This document shows positions 51,585 to 59,902 of a DNA stretch of 64,000 nucleotides, one piece after another. The notes below the pieces were generated by a model that worked only from the letters and a program-made list of their open reading frames with translations, did no database searches and was not told the origin of the DNA. The translations under genes were made by a program, and so were the position numbers. How positions within the stretch are numbered: position 1 is the stretch's first letter; every line of letters starts with the position of its first letter. Location: contig CAKUWY010000011.1 of the NCBI GenBank assembly GCA_934699585.1, positions 43,996 to 107,995 on the forward strand, written 5' to 3'. This DNA is from an uncultured Fibrobacter sp. (GTDB lineage Bacteria; Fibrobacterota; Fibrobacteria; Fibrobacterales; Fibrobacteraceae).

Positions 51585-52559
51585 TTAATCCTTCAAGTAT
51601 TCATCGACATCCATGCCAAAAGAGAGGCCCATGGCTGTCAACACCTCGTTAAGTTCCACCAAGGACTTCCGACCGAAGTTCTTGTATTTGAGCATATCGT
51701 TTTCCTTGTTGCGCACAAGTTCACCGACCGTATGGATGTTGGCCATACGCAGGCAGTTGCTGGAGCGAACAGAGAGTTCCAGTTCATCGACGCGAGTGCG
51801 GAGCAGTTCCGCGATGCGCTGGTGTTCTTCGTCCTGGCCTTCAGCACCTTCGGTCACCAGGTCACCTTCGAAGTTGATGAAGATTTCCAGGTGGTCGACG
51901 AGAAGCTTGGCAGCGTAGGCCAAGGCATCTTCGGGGTCGATGGAGCCGTCGGTGGTGATTTCCAGTTCCAGACGATTGTAGTCTGTCTTCTGGCCCACGC
52001 GGGTATCGCTGATGTGCATTGCAACCTTCTGCACCGGGTTGAAGTTCGCGTCCGTAGCGATAACGCCGATCGGAGCGTCCTTGTCCTTCAGTTCGTCGGC
52101 ACGGACAAAACCGCGGCCACTGGAGATCTTCACGTCCATGGAAAGCGATGCGTTACCGTTCAGAGTAGCGATATGGACATCGGGGGTCAGAACAACCACG
52201 CCCGGGTTTTCCATAAAGGACTTGGCAGTAACTTCGCCGTCACCGGACACGTCCAGGTGCAAAGTTTCGTCGTGATCGGAAAGGAGCTTCACGCGGATGC
52301 TCTTGAGATTCAGGATGATATCGGTGACATCTTCCTTGACACCGGGAATCGTCGAAAATTCCTTCTCGACGCCTTCGATTTTCACGGAGACAATGGCCGC
52401 ACCCTGCAGGGAGGAAAGGAGCGTGCGACGGAGAGCGTTACCGAGGGTGATACCCCAGCCACGTTCCAAGGCCTCTACGACAAACTTTGCATAGCGGCCG
52501 TCTTCGCCGGTTTCCACTTTCTGGAAGCTGCGCGGCATTTGAAGTGATTTCCACATCAT
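51585..52559 (-). CDS. rpoA: RNA polymerase alpha subunit
   Basis: 324 residues. The N-terminal dimerisation domain has FVVEALERGWGITLGNALRRTLLSSLQGAA; the linker is followed by the C-terminal domain (about 255-324) with the helix-hairpin-helix NCLRMANIHTVGELVRN and KNFGRKSLVELNEVL. AAAGAGGT lies before the first of two adjacent ATGs. The gene directly follows rpsK; the usual rpsD between them is absent. Confidence 0.97.
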   Translation of the reverse strand: MMWKSLQMPRSFQKVETGEDGRYAKFVVEALERGWGITLGNALRRTLLSSLQGAAIVSVKIEGVEKEFSTIPGVKEDVTDIILNLKSIRVKLLSDHDETLHLDVSGDGEVTAKSFMENPGVVVLTPDVHIATLNGNASLSMDVKISSGRGFVRADELKDKDAPIGVIATDANFNPVQKVAMHISDTRVGQKTDYNRLELEITTDGSIDPEDALAYAAKLLVDHLEIFINFEGDLVTEGAEGQDEEHQRIAELLRTRVDELELSVRSSNCLRMANIHTVGELVRNKENDMLKYKNFGRKSLVELNEVLTAMGLSFGMDVDEYLKD

Positions 52560-52577
52560 TGGCGATACCTCTTTGGA

Positions 52578-53018
52578 TTAGACTCTTCTCTTCTTTTTAG
52601 GACGGCAACCGTTGTGAGGAATGCCCGTCACGTCCCGAATAGAGAGGACTTCGAGGCCCGCATTCTTGATAGCGCGGACGGCGGATTCACGACCACCACC
52701 GGCGCCCTTGACGCGGACATCCACCTTGCGCATGCCGAGATCGAAAGCCTTGTGGGCAGCGGCTTCGGCAGCGAGCTGGGCGGCAAACGGAGTGCTCTTG
52801 CGGGAACCCTTGAAACCGGCATTACCGGGAGAACCCCAAGCGACCACGTTACCGCGAGCATCGGTGATAGAAACGATTGTGTTGTTGAAGGTGGCGTTGA
52901 CGCAGGCGATACCCTGGATGTCGATACGCTTCTTGCCCTTCTTGACCTTGACTTCTTCAGCGGCAGCAACCGGAGCTTCGGCAGCGGCAGCAGTTTCCTT
53001 AATTTCTTCTTCAGCCAC
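52578..53018 (-). CDS. rpsK: 30S ribosomal protein S11
   Basis: 146 residues, longer than the usual 130 because of an Ala/Glu/Val/Lys-rich N-terminal extension of about 25 residues (EEEIKETAAAAEAPVAAA). Core: ACVNATFNNTIVSITDARGNVVAWGSPG and VRVKGAGGGRESAVRAI, ending DVTGIPHNGCRPKKKRRV. It lies 11 bp after rpsM. Confidence 0.96.
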   Translation of the reverse strand: MAEEEIKETAAAAEAPVAAAEEVKVKKGKKRIDIQGIACVNATFNNTIVSITDARGNVVAWGSPGNAGFKGSRKSTPFAAQLAAEAAAHKAFDLGMRKVDVRVKGAGGGRESAVRAIKNAGLEVLSIRDVTGIPHNGCRPKKKRRV

Positions 53019-53029
53019 GAGGAATCTCC

Positions 53030-53398
53030 TTACTTCTTCTTGTTAGCCACAGTTTTCTTGGGGCCCTTGCGGGTACGGGCGTTGGTGCGGGAACGCTGAC
53101 CGCGGACCGGGAGGCCCTTGCGGTGGCGGATGCCGCGATAGCAGCCGATATCCTGCAAACGCTTAATGTTCAAGGTGATTTCTGCGCGGAGCTGACCTTC
53201 CACAGAGTATTCGTCTTCCAAGAGATGACGAATCTTACCTTGTTCTTCTTCGGTGAGGTCATCGCACTTCTTGTTCTTGTCGATACCCAGCTGGGCACAG
53301 ACCTTGTTTGCGGTGAACAGACCGACACCATAGATTGCCGTCAGACCGTACTCGACGGTCTTGTTTTTCGGTAAATCGACACCAGCGATACGTGCCAT
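53030..53398 (-). CDS. rpsM: 30S ribosomal protein S13
   Basis: 122 residues. MARIAGVDLPKNKTVEYGLTAIYGVG at the N-terminus, the IKRLQDIGCYRGIRHRKGLPVRGQ motif and the basic tail RSRTNARTRKGPKKT. It lies 9 bp after rpmJ. Confidence 0.97.
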   Translation of the reverse strand: MARIAGVDLPKNKTVEYGLTAIYGVGLFTANKVCAQLGIDKNKKCDDLTEEEQGKIRHLLEDEYSVEGQLRAEITLNIKRLQDIGCYRGIRHRKGLPVRGQRSRTNARTRKGPKKTVANKKK

Positions 53399-53407
53399 AC
53401 GATCTCC

Positions 53408-53524
53408 TTATCCCTGCTTCTGCTTGTGACGGGGGTTCTTCGAACAGATGATACGCAATACACCCTTGCGGCGGATGATCTTGCAGTTTTCACATCTGGG
53501 TTTGATGGAGGCTTTGATTTTCAT
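53408..53524 (-). CDS. rpmJ: 50S ribosomal protein L36
   Basis: 38 residues. MKIKASIKPRCENCKIIRRK with the zinc ligands Cys-x2-Cys, then VLRIICSKNPRHKQKQG completing the C-C-C-H set. It sits between infA and rpsM as in most bacteria. Confidence 0.95.
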   Translation of the reverse strand: MKIKASIKPRCENCKIIRRKGVLRIICSKNPRHKQKQG

Positions 53525-53550
53525 AGGTTTGACCTTTTTTTGAATACCTA

Positions 53551-53769
53551 TTACTTGTAACGGTAAGTGATCCGCCCACGATTGAGGTCGTAGGGGGAAA
53601 TCTCTACCAACACTTTGTCGTCCGGCAAAATTCGAATGAAATGCCGACGCATCTTTCCTGAAACATGGGCGAGGATCTCGTGACCATTTCCGAGCTGAAC
53701 ACGGAAGAAAGCATTGGGGAGTGCTTCCAACACAACGCCTTCTACTTGTATTCCTTCTTCTTTAGCCAC
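53551..53769 (-). CDS. infA: Translation initiation factor IF-1
   Basis: 72 residues, one OB fold. Start is GTG at 53769, overlapping the secY stop by one base (TAGTG). Core: IQVEGVVLEALPNAFFRVQLGNGHEILAHVSGKMR and VLVEISPYDLNRGRITYRYK. The adk and map genes often found between secY and infA are absent. Confidence 0.96.
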   Translation of the reverse strand: MAKEEGIQVEGVVLEALPNAFFRVQLGNGHEILAHVSGKMRRHFIRILPDDKVLVEISPYDLNRGRITYRYK

Positions 53770-55130
53770 TAGGACGCCATCCTGCCGCGAATGCGGCCAT
53801 GCTTGAGGAAACCTTCATAGTTCTTGGTATGCAGTTGGGCTTCGAGTTGACGAAGCGTATCCAACGCCACACCGACCACGATCAAGACCGAGGTGCCCCC
53901 AATATAGAAACTCATATTGAGTGCGTCTTTCAGGTGAAGCGGTCCGACGCTGATTAAAGCGAGGAACAGGGACCCCGGAAGAGAAATTCGGGTCAAAATG
54001 TAGTCTATATACTCTGCAGTCTTCTTGCCAGGACGGATTCCCGGAATAAACCCACCACTTCTCTTGAGGTTTTCGGCAATGTCGTTAGGGTTGTACTGGA
54101 TTGCCGTGTAGAAGTAGGTGAAGAATATAATCAGGAGACCGTAAATCACGCTGTAGGTGATGTGTCCCGGAATGAAAGCGGCAGCGAAAGCCTGCATCGC
54201 AGACACGTTCGGGAACCAAGAAGCGATCATGGCCGGAATGAACATGATGCAGCTTGCGAAAATCACGGGAATCACGCCAGCGGTGTTCACCTTGAAGGGC
54301 AAATAGCTGGACTGACCGCCCATGACCTTGTTTCCGATGGTCCGGCGAGGACTTTGGAGTGGAATGCGACGGTTCGCCTGCTCCACGAAAACGATGAATC
54401 CGATAATCACAACCACCACGGCCAAGATAAAGATCTCGATGGCGAGGGGCTGGATACCTTCTTTCAGCATTTCCAGTTCGGCAAGGACGGCTCGCGGGAA
54501 GCCGCCGACGATACCGGCGAAGATAATAAGAGAAATACCGTTACCCACACCGTGCGAGGTAATCTGCTCGCCCAGGTACATCACGAAGATGGTACCGGCA
54601 GTGAAGGTCAGGGTAGCAAGTAAACGGAAACCGATGTTACCGAGTCCCGAAGAGAAATCATCGGCCAGCACAGAAACGCCAGTTCCTGTGGCGGTGGTCA
54701 CCTTCAGGGAGGAAAGCCATACCGAAATACCCCATCCCTGCAGGGCGGCAAGGGCCACCGTAAAGTAACGGGTGTATTGGTTCAGCCTGGCGCGGCCCTC
54801 CTGACCCTCCTTCTGGAGCATCTGGATGGCCGGAATCACGGAGCCCATCAACTGGATAATGATGGACGCACTGATGTAAGGCATGATACCCAGGGCAAAG
54901 ACCGTCGCTTTCGCGAAGGCACCGCCCGTGAAGGAGTCATACAGGCCGAACAAATTATTCGAGTTACGGAAGAACTCCGCCAGCACGGCAGAATTCACTC
55001 CGGGGATGGTGATGTGGGCGCCAATGCGGTAGATGATCAGAATACCCAGCGTAAAAAGCAACTTCTTACGCAGGTCTTCGATCTTGAAGGCATTGACGAA
55101 CGCATCAATAGCTTTCTTGAGAGCTTCCAT
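53769..55130 (-). CDS. secY: Protein translocase subunit SecY
   Basis: 453 residues with ten membrane segments. LLFTLGILIIYRIGAHITIPGVN begins the first, the plug region follows, then GGFIPGIRPGKKTAEYIDYILTRISLPGSLFLALI marks segments 8-9 and their cytoplasmic loop, which contacts SecA and the ribosome. The ATG overlaps the rplO stop by one base. SecY forms the inner-membrane channel with SecE and SecG. Confidence 0.97.
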   Translation of the reverse strand: MEALKKAIDAFVNAFKIEDLRKKLLFTLGILIIYRIGAHITIPGVNSAVLAEFFRNSNNLFGLYDSFTGGAFAKATVFALGIMPYISASIIIQLMGSVIPAIQMLQKEGQEGRARLNQYTRYFTVALAALQGWGISVWLSSLKVTTATGTGVSVLADDFSSGLGNIGFRLLATLTFTAGTIFVMYLGEQITSHGVGNGISLIIFAGIVGGFPRAVLAELEMLKEGIQPLAIEIFILAVVVVIIGFIVFVEQANRRIPLQSPRRTIGNKVMGGQSSYLPFKVNTAGVIPVIFASCIMFIPAMIASWFPNVSAMQAFAAAFIPGHITYSVIYGLLIIFFTYFYTAIQYNPNDIAENLKRSGGFIPGIRPGKKTAEYIDYILTRISLPGSLFLALISVGPLHLKDALNMSFYIGGTSVLIVVGVALDTLRQLEAQLHTKNYEGFLKHGRIRGRMAS

Positions 55131-55570
55131 TAGACGATCTCGACTTTTCCGCCAGCAGCTTCGATGGCAGCCTTGGCCTTTTCGCTGATGGCGTTAACCT
55201 TAACATTGATAGCCTTGTCAATTGTGCCGAAGGCAAGAACCTTGACCGGACGGTCCATGTCCTTGATGAAACCCTGGTCGAACAGAGCCTGGGCGTCGAA
55301 CTCGGTCACGCTCACCGCAGCGAGCTTCTTGAGGTTAACAATCTGGAATTCAACACCGACGTGCTTAAAGCCACGCTTCGGGATACGACGGTGAATCGGC
55401 ATCTGGCCGCCTTCGAAGGCGACACGGCCGGCCTTGGCGCTCTTACGGGCACCGGCACCCTTCTGGCCACGGCCAGCGGTAGTGCCGAAACCGGAACCAG
55501 GACCGCGGCCGATACGGCGGCGGCTCTTGCCCTTGGCAGCCTTGCCAGGATTGAGAGTATTGAGTTCCAT
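55130..55570 (-). CDS. rplO: 50S ribosomal protein L15
   Basis: 146 residues. MELNTLNPGKAAKGKSRRRIGRGPGSGFGTTAGRGQKGAGAR is the basic Gly-rich N-terminal extension, then FEGGQMPIHRRIPKRGF and a C-terminal globular part ending AAIEAAGGKVEIV. One-base overlap with secY. Confidence 0.97.
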   Translation of the reverse strand: MELNTLNPGKAAKGKSRRRIGRGPGSGFGTTAGRGQKGAGARKSAKAGRVAFEGGQMPIHRRIPKRGFKHVGVEFQIVNLKKLAAVSVTEFDAQALFDQGFIKDMDRPVKVLAFGTIDKAINVKVNAISEKAKAAIEAAGGKVEIV

Positions 55571-55571
55571 C

Positions 55572-55751
55572 TTAGATCTCCTCGACCTTCACCATGTCAC
55601 GCACGGCATTGATCATGCCCTGGATGCTGGGGGTCAAAACGTGTTCAACAGACTGTCCAATCTTACGGAGACCAAGAGCGGCCACGTTGGCGCGGTGCAC
55701 CGGCAGACGGCGGACAGTACCCTTAATCAAAGTAATACGAACTTTCTTCAT
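55572..55751 (-). CDS. rpmD: 50S ribosomal protein L30
   Basis: 59 residues, read directly from the minus strand: MKKVRITLIKGTVRRLPVHR then LGLRKIGQSVEHVLTPSIQG and MINAVRDMVKVEEI. It lies between rpsE and rplO, the usual place. Confidence 0.95.
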   Translation of the reverse strand: MKKVRITLIKGTVRRLPVHRANVAALGLRKIGQSVEHVLTPSIQGMINAVRDMVKVEEI

Positions 55752-55764
55752 GGTGTATTACTCC

Positions 55765-56259
55765 TTAGGCATTGGCACCGCGGAGGGCGGCGCAGTCCTG
55801 TTTGTTCTTCTGAGCCAAGAGACCTTCGAGGCAGGCGCGCACGACGGTGCTCGGGTTGGAAGAACCGTGAATCTTTGTGAGGATGTTACGCACACCGGCC
55901 AGTTCGAGAACGGCACGGGCAGCAGCACCGGCGATAACGCCAGTACCGGGAGCAGCCGGCATCAAGAGGATGCGGGTGGCACCGCTCTTGACTTCGATGT
56001 CGTGAGGAATGGTGCCGTCCAGCAGCTGGACTTCAACGATGTTCCTCTGGGCGGCTTCGGTACCCTTGCGGATAGCTTCGGAAACTTCCTTAGCCTTGCC
56101 GAGGCCAACACCAATCTTGCCGTTCTTGTTGCCAACGACAACGAGAGCGGAGAAGGACATACGGCGACCGCCCTTGACGGTCTTTGCGCAACGGTTGATG
56201 TGTACAACCTTGTCTTCAAATTCAGAAACTTGAGCTTCGCGTTCCAAAGTGTACCTCAC
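55765..56259 (-). CDS. rpsE: 30S ribosomal protein S5
   Basis: 164 residues. Start is GTG at 56259, overlapping the rplR stop. VHINRCAKTVKGGRRMSFSALVVVG is the S5 double-stranded-RNA-binding-like domain; the C-terminal half has GVIAGAAARAVLELAGVRNILTKIHGSSNPSTVVRA. Confidence 0.96.
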   Translation of the reverse strand: MRYTLEREAQVSEFEDKVVHINRCAKTVKGGRRMSFSALVVVGNKNGKIGVGLGKAKEVSEAIRKGTEAAQRNIVEVQLLDGTIPHDIEVKSGATRILLMPAAPGTGVIAGAAARAVLELAGVRNILTKIHGSSNPSTVVRACLEGLLAQKNKQDCAALRGANA

Positions 56260-56630
56260 TAGAATTTGAGTCCGCCTTCACGAGCTCCCTCAGCGAGAGC
56301 CTGAACGCGACCGTGATAGATGTAACCGCCGCGGTCAAAGACCACGGATTCAATGCCCTTGGACTTAGCGATTTCGGCAATCTGGAGACCGAGCTGCTTA
56401 GCCTGCTCCGACTTCGTCATTTCGCCGAACTTGCCCTGGAATTCCTTGGCAGTCGTTGCGACCTGAACGAGAGACTTGTTGTTTGCGTCATCGATAATCT
56501 GGGCGACCATGTGAGACAAGGAACGGCGAACAGCCAAACGAGGGCATTCTGCAGTTCCGACGACAGACTTGCGCACACGAGCATGGCGTGCGATTCTGGA
56601 CTGGATTCTTTTCTTAGCAATTGCAGTCAT
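56259..56630 (-). CDS. rplR: 50S ribosomal protein L18
   Basis: 123 residues. RIARHARVRKSVVGTAECPRLAVRRSLSHMVAQIIDD and the C-terminal FDRGGYIYHGRVQALAEGAREGGLKF, the conserved 5S rRNA-binding signature. Overlaps rpsE by one base. Confidence 0.97.
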   Translation of the reverse strand: MTAIAKKRIQSRIARHARVRKSVVGTAECPRLAVRRSLSHMVAQIIDDANNKSLVQVATTAKEFQGKFGEMTKSEQAKQLGLQIAEIAKSKGIESVVFDRGGYIYHGRVQALAEGAREGGLKF

Positions 56631-56639
56631 AGTTTACCC

Positions 56640-57179
56640 TTATTTACCTGTCTTCTTACCCTGCTTACGACGAATAATCTCGCCTTCGTACTTGATGCCC
56701 TTGCCCTTATACGGTTCAGGACGACGGTACTTGCGGATTTCGGCGGCAGCCTGGCCAACCTTCTGTTTGTCGATACCGGAGATGGTGATCTTCAGGGGGT
56801 CCACGGCCTTGAGCTCAACGCCCTCGGGAGCCTTGAAGATGACCGGGTGAGAGAAGCCGAGAACCAGGTTCAGGTCCTTGCCCTTCTGTTCCACGCGGTA
56901 GCCCACGCCCACGATTTCAAGAGTCTTCTGGAAACCCTTGGTCACGCCTTCGACCATGTTGTTGACGAGAGCGCGAGTGGTGCCGTGCATAGCACGAGTG
57001 AACTTTTCGTCGTTAGGACGGGTGAAGGAAAGCTTGTCACCGTCGAGCTTGATGGAAATCAGTTCGTGAACGGTGGTTTCGAGCTTGCCCTTGGGGCCTT
57101 CGACCTTGATGTTCTGACCATTGACGGCGACTTTAACGCCAGCCGGGATATTGATAATAGCTTTACCGATACGGGACAT
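56640..57179 (-). CDS. rplF: 50S ribosomal protein L6
   Basis: 179 residues from the ATG at 57179 (MSRIGKAIINIPAGV, the canonical start); an in-frame ATG at 57188 would overlap the rpsH stop. Two repeated alpha-beta domains; the second ends PEPYKGKGIKYEGEIIRRKQGKKTGK. Confidence 0.95.
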   Translation of the reverse strand: MSRIGKAIINIPAGVKVAVNGQNIKVEGPKGKLETTVHELISIKLDGDKLSFTRPNDEKFTRAMHGTTRALVNNMVEGVTKGFQKTLEIVGVGYRVEQKGKDLNLVLGFSHPVIFKAPEGVELKAVDPLKITISGIDKQKVGQAAAEIRKYRRPEPYKGKGIKYEGEIIRRKQGKKTGK

Positions 57180-57181
57180 CT

Positions 57182-57577
57182 TTACCATACCTTTGCGATG
57201 ACTTCACCACCCACGTTTTCCTTGCGGGCTTCGTGGTCGGTCATCACGCCTTTAGATGTGGAGATGATAGCATAGCCAAGGCCGTTGCGAACGCGGGGGA
57301 GCTTAGCGGCGTCAACATAGTGACGAAGACCCGGCGTAGAAACGCGCTGGATGCCCTGGATAGCGGATTCGCCCTTGGTGTAGCGGAGCAGCACCTTGAG
57401 GATGCCCTGCTTGCCGTCTTCAACCACGACGAACTTCTTAATGAAACCTTTTTCCTGCAGCACGCGAGCGATTTCACGCTTCAGGTTGCTGGCAGGGATG
57501 TCCACCACGGGGAGCTTTGCCTTGGAGGCATTGCGCACGCGGGTGAGCATATCGGCGATAGGATCTGTCATTGCCAT
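57182..57577 (-). CDS. rpsH: 30S ribosomal protein S8
   Basis: 131 residues from the ATG at 57577 (MAMTDPIADMLTRVRNASKAK), preceded by GGAGAG; longer in-frame sequence upstream covers rpsN and is not coding. The C-terminus GLGYAIISTSKGVMTDHEARKENVGGEVIAKVW is the conserved S8 signature. Confidence 0.96.
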   Translation of the reverse strand: MAMTDPIADMLTRVRNASKAKLPVVDIPASNLKREIARVLQEKGFIKKFVVVEDGKQGILKVLLRYTKGESAIQGIQRVSTPGLRHYVDAAKLPRVRNGLGYAIISTSKGVMTDHEARKENVGGEVIAKVW

Positions 57578-57590
57578 GAGTATACTCTCC

Positions 57591-57776
57591 TTACCAAGAC
57601 GACTTTGTGATACCGGGGATTTCGCCGGCGAGTGCCATTTCGCGGAAGCAAATACGGCAAAGGCCAAAGCGGCGCATAAAGGCGTGCGGCCTACCGCAAC
57701 GCTTGCAACGGTTATACCCACGAACGGTATACTTCGGGGTACGCTTGCATTTTTCAATCATTCTTCTGCTTGCCAT
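57591..57776 (-). CDS. rpsN: 30S ribosomal protein S14, zinc-binding type
   Basis: 61 residues, the short S14 form. Two Cys-x2-Cys pairs (CKRCGRPHAFMRRFGLCRICF) bind zinc, so this is the zinc-requiring version rather than the long Cys-free one. It lies between rplE and rpsH. Confidence 0.97.
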   Translation of the reverse strand: MASRRMIEKCKRTPKYTVRGYNRCKRCGRPHAFMRRFGLCRICFREMALAGEIPGITKSSW

Positions 57777-57785
57777 GGTATTACC

Positions 57786-58325
57786 TTACTTCCTGAAGGG
57801 GAGTCCAAGTTCTTCGAGAAGGGCACGACCTTCTTCGTCCGTCTTAGCGGAGGTCACGAAGGAGATGTCCATACCGAATGTACGGGAAACCTTGTCGATG
57901 TCGATTTCGACAAAGATGGTCTGTTCCTTGATACCCAAGGTGAAATTGCCCATTCCATCAAAGCCACGACGAGCGAGGCCGCGGAAGTCGCGGACACGGG
58001 GCAGGCTGATGTTGATGAAGCGGAAAAGGAAATCCCACATGTTGTCACCGTGGAGGGTGACCTTGGCACCGATACCGATGCCTTCGCGAAGGTGGAACTG
58101 GGCCACAGCCTTCTTGGCGGTGGTGACCACAGCCTTCTGGCCGGTGATGGCAGAAAGAGTGTCCACGGCTTCGTCAAGAATCTTGCGGTTCTGAGAAGCA
58201 GCGCCCACGCCCATGTTGATCACGATCTTCTGGAGGCGGGGGATTTCCATCACGTTCTTGTAAGCGAACTTCTGCTGCAAGGCAGGAACGACTTTTTCGA
58301 GATAAAATTGTTTCATCTGGTTCAT
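57786..58325 (-). CDS. rplE: 50S ribosomal protein L5
   Basis: 179 residues; a second in-frame ATG three codons on (MKQFYLEKV) is an alternative start. VMEIPRLQKIVINMGVG and the C-terminal GMDISFVTSAKTDEEGRALLEELGLPFRK are typical. Binds 5S rRNA in the central protuberance. Confidence 0.96.
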   Translation of the reverse strand: MNQMKQFYLEKVVPALQQKFAYKNVMEIPRLQKIVINMGVGAASQNRKILDEAVDTLSAITGQKAVVTTAKKAVAQFHLREGIGIGAKVTLHGDNMWDFLFRFINISLPRVRDFRGLARRGFDGMGNFTLGIKEQTIFVEIDIDKVSRTFGMDISFVTSAKTDEEGRALLEELGLPFRK

Positions 58326-58334
58326 TGCGTTACC

Positions 58335-58634
58335 TTACACAGCCTTTCCAGTCTTGACACTGGTACGAACGCCCTTCTTGCCCTTTTCGCGAACGATGCG
58401 GGTACGGACGGGGGTATTGCCTTCGAGAAGCATCACGTTGGAAATGTCGATAGGCAGTTCCTTTTCGATGATGCCACCGGTTTGGTTGGTCTGGGACGGC
58501 TTTTCATGACGCTTGCGGACGTTCACGCCCGAAACGGTCACCTTGCCGGCCTTGACACTGATCACGGTGCCGGTCTTGCCCTTGTTGGCACCGGAAATCA
58601 CCTTGACGTTATCATTCTTTTTGATGTTGGCCAT
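58335..58634 (-). CDS. rplX: 50S ribosomal protein L24
   Basis: 99 residues. KKNDNVKVISGANKGKTGTVISVKAGKVTVSGVNVRKRHEKPS is the KOW motif and following strand; the end RIVREKGKKGVRTSVKTGKAV lacks the Cys4 finger of some species. Overlaps the rplN stop by one base. Confidence 0.96.
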   Translation of the reverse strand: MANIKKNDNVKVISGANKGKTGTVISVKAGKVTVSGVNVRKRHEKPSQTNQTGGIIEKELPIDISNVMLLEGNTPVRTRIVREKGKKGVRTSVKTGKAV

Positions 58635-59002
58635 TAGAGAACCTCAGGTGCGAGGGAGATGATCTTCATGTATTTCTTGTCGCGGAGCTCACGAGCCACC
58701 GGTCCAAAAATACGGGTTCCACGGGGTTCGCCATCCTTAGTGATGAGAACCACGGCGTTGTCCGAGAAACGGATGAATGTGCCATCCGGACGGGCAATTT
58801 CTTTGCGTGTGCGCACGACGACAGCGTCGGCCACGGAACCCTTCTTCACCTTGCTCTGGGGGATAGCGTCTTTAACGGCTACCTTGATGACATCACCGAT
58901 GCTAGCATAGCGACGGTTGGTGCCACCCAAAACACGGATGCAGGCGACTTCCTTGGCTCCACTGTTGTCAGCCACGACGAGTCTGGTTTCTTCTTGAATC
59001 AT
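58634..59002 (-). CDS. rplN: 50S ribosomal protein L14
   Basis: 122 residues, exact usual length. MIQEETRLVVADNSGAKEVACIRVLGG and the signature AVVLITKDGEPRGTRIFGPVARELR. It lies between rpsQ and rplX. Confidence 0.97.
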   Translation of the reverse strand: MIQEETRLVVADNSGAKEVACIRVLGGTNRRYASIGDVIKVAVKDAIPQSKVKKGSVADAVVVRTRKEIARPDGTFIRFSDNAVVLITKDGEPRGTRIFGPVARELRDKKYMKIISLAPEVL

Positions 59003-59023
59003 ATTCGCCTTACTCCAAAACGA

Positions 59024-59278
59024 TTATTTCTTCTTTTCCACAATCCGAACCAGGCGCCAGCGCTTGGTAGCGGAAAGAGGACGAGTTTCCATGATTTCCA
59101 CCAGGTCGCCTTCGCCCGCTTCGTTGTTTTCGTCGTGAGCCTTGAGCTTCTTGGTGGTGGTCATGATCTTGTTGTACATGGGGTGACGCTTGCGGTTTTC
59201 AACCACAACCGTGATGGTCTTGTCCATCTTGTCAGAAGAGACGACACCCTGCTTGACTTTACGAAGGTTTCTATCCAT
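59024..59278 (-). CDS. rpsQ: 30S ribosomal protein S17
   Basis: 84 residues. KQGVVSSDKMDKTITVVVENRKRHPMYNKI forms the OB-fold core, followed by LVEIMETRPLSATKRWRLVRIVEK, the S17 signature. It lies between rpmC and rplN. Confidence 0.97.
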   Translation of the reverse strand: MDRNLRKVKQGVVSSDKMDKTITVVVENRKRHPMYNKIMTTTKKLKAHDENNEAGEGDLVEIMETRPLSATKRWRLVRIVEKKK

Positions 59279-59295
59279 TTCCTGCTCCTGCCGGC

Positions 59296-59487
59296 TTATG
59301 CCTTGGCCTTTTCGCTGAGGATGGTCTTGATACGGGCGATGTCCTTGCGGGTCGTCTGAATCACAGAGGGTTTTTCCAAATTACCGAGCTTCGCAGTCAT
59401 GCGGTAATTGAACAAATCGAGATTCAACTGAGCCAGTTTTTCCTTGAGCTGGTCAACGCCCAGTTCTTTCAATTCACGTGCTTTCAT
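59296..59487 (-). CDS. rpmC: 50S ribosomal protein L29
   Basis: 63 residues from the ATG at 59487, which overlaps the rplP stop by one base (TAATG). MKARELKELGVDQLKEKLAQL and the basic motif VIQTTRKDIARIKTIL are typical. An earlier in-frame start lies inside rplP and is rejected. Confidence 0.95.
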   Translation of the reverse strand: MKARELKELGVDQLKEKLAQLNLDLFNYRMTAKLGNLEKPSVIQTTRKDIARIKTILSEKAKA

Positions 59488-59900
59488 TAGATCTCCGATT
59501 CTTCGATGATTTTGCACTTGAGGGGGAGCTTCTGCGAAGCGACATGGAGAGCTTCCATGGCCAGTTCGCGTTCGACACCGCCCATTTCGAAAATGATGCG
59601 ACCCGGGAGGATAACGGCTGCCCAGAATTCCACGGCGCCCTTACCCTTACCCATACGAGCTTCTGCAGGGTGACGGGTAACAGGCTTGTCGGGGAACACG
59701 CGGATCCAGACGCGGCCACCACGCTTGATCTTACGAGTCATAGCGATACGGGCAGCTTCGATTTGGCGAGCCGTCAGCCAGCACTTTTCAAGAGCCTGAA
59801 TGCCGAATTCGCCGAAGGCCATGGTGTTGCCACGAGTGGCGACGCCCTTCATGCGGCCTTTCATCTGCTTACGATGTAATGTTCTTTTAGGACTCAGCAT
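59487..59900 (-). CDS. rplP: 50S ribosomal protein L16
   Basis: 137 residues. MLSPKRTLHRKQMKGRMKGVATRGN at the N-terminus, RMGKGKGAVEFWAAVILPGRIIFEMGGV in the core. One-base overlap with rpmC. Confidence 0.97.
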   Translation of the reverse strand: MLSPKRTLHRKQMKGRMKGVATRGNTMAFGEFGIQALEKCWLTARQIEAARIAMTRKIKRGGRVWIRVFPDKPVTRHPAEARMGKGKGAVEFWAAVILPGRIIFEMGGVERELAMEALHVASQKLPLKCKIIEESEI

Positions 59901-59902
59901 AA

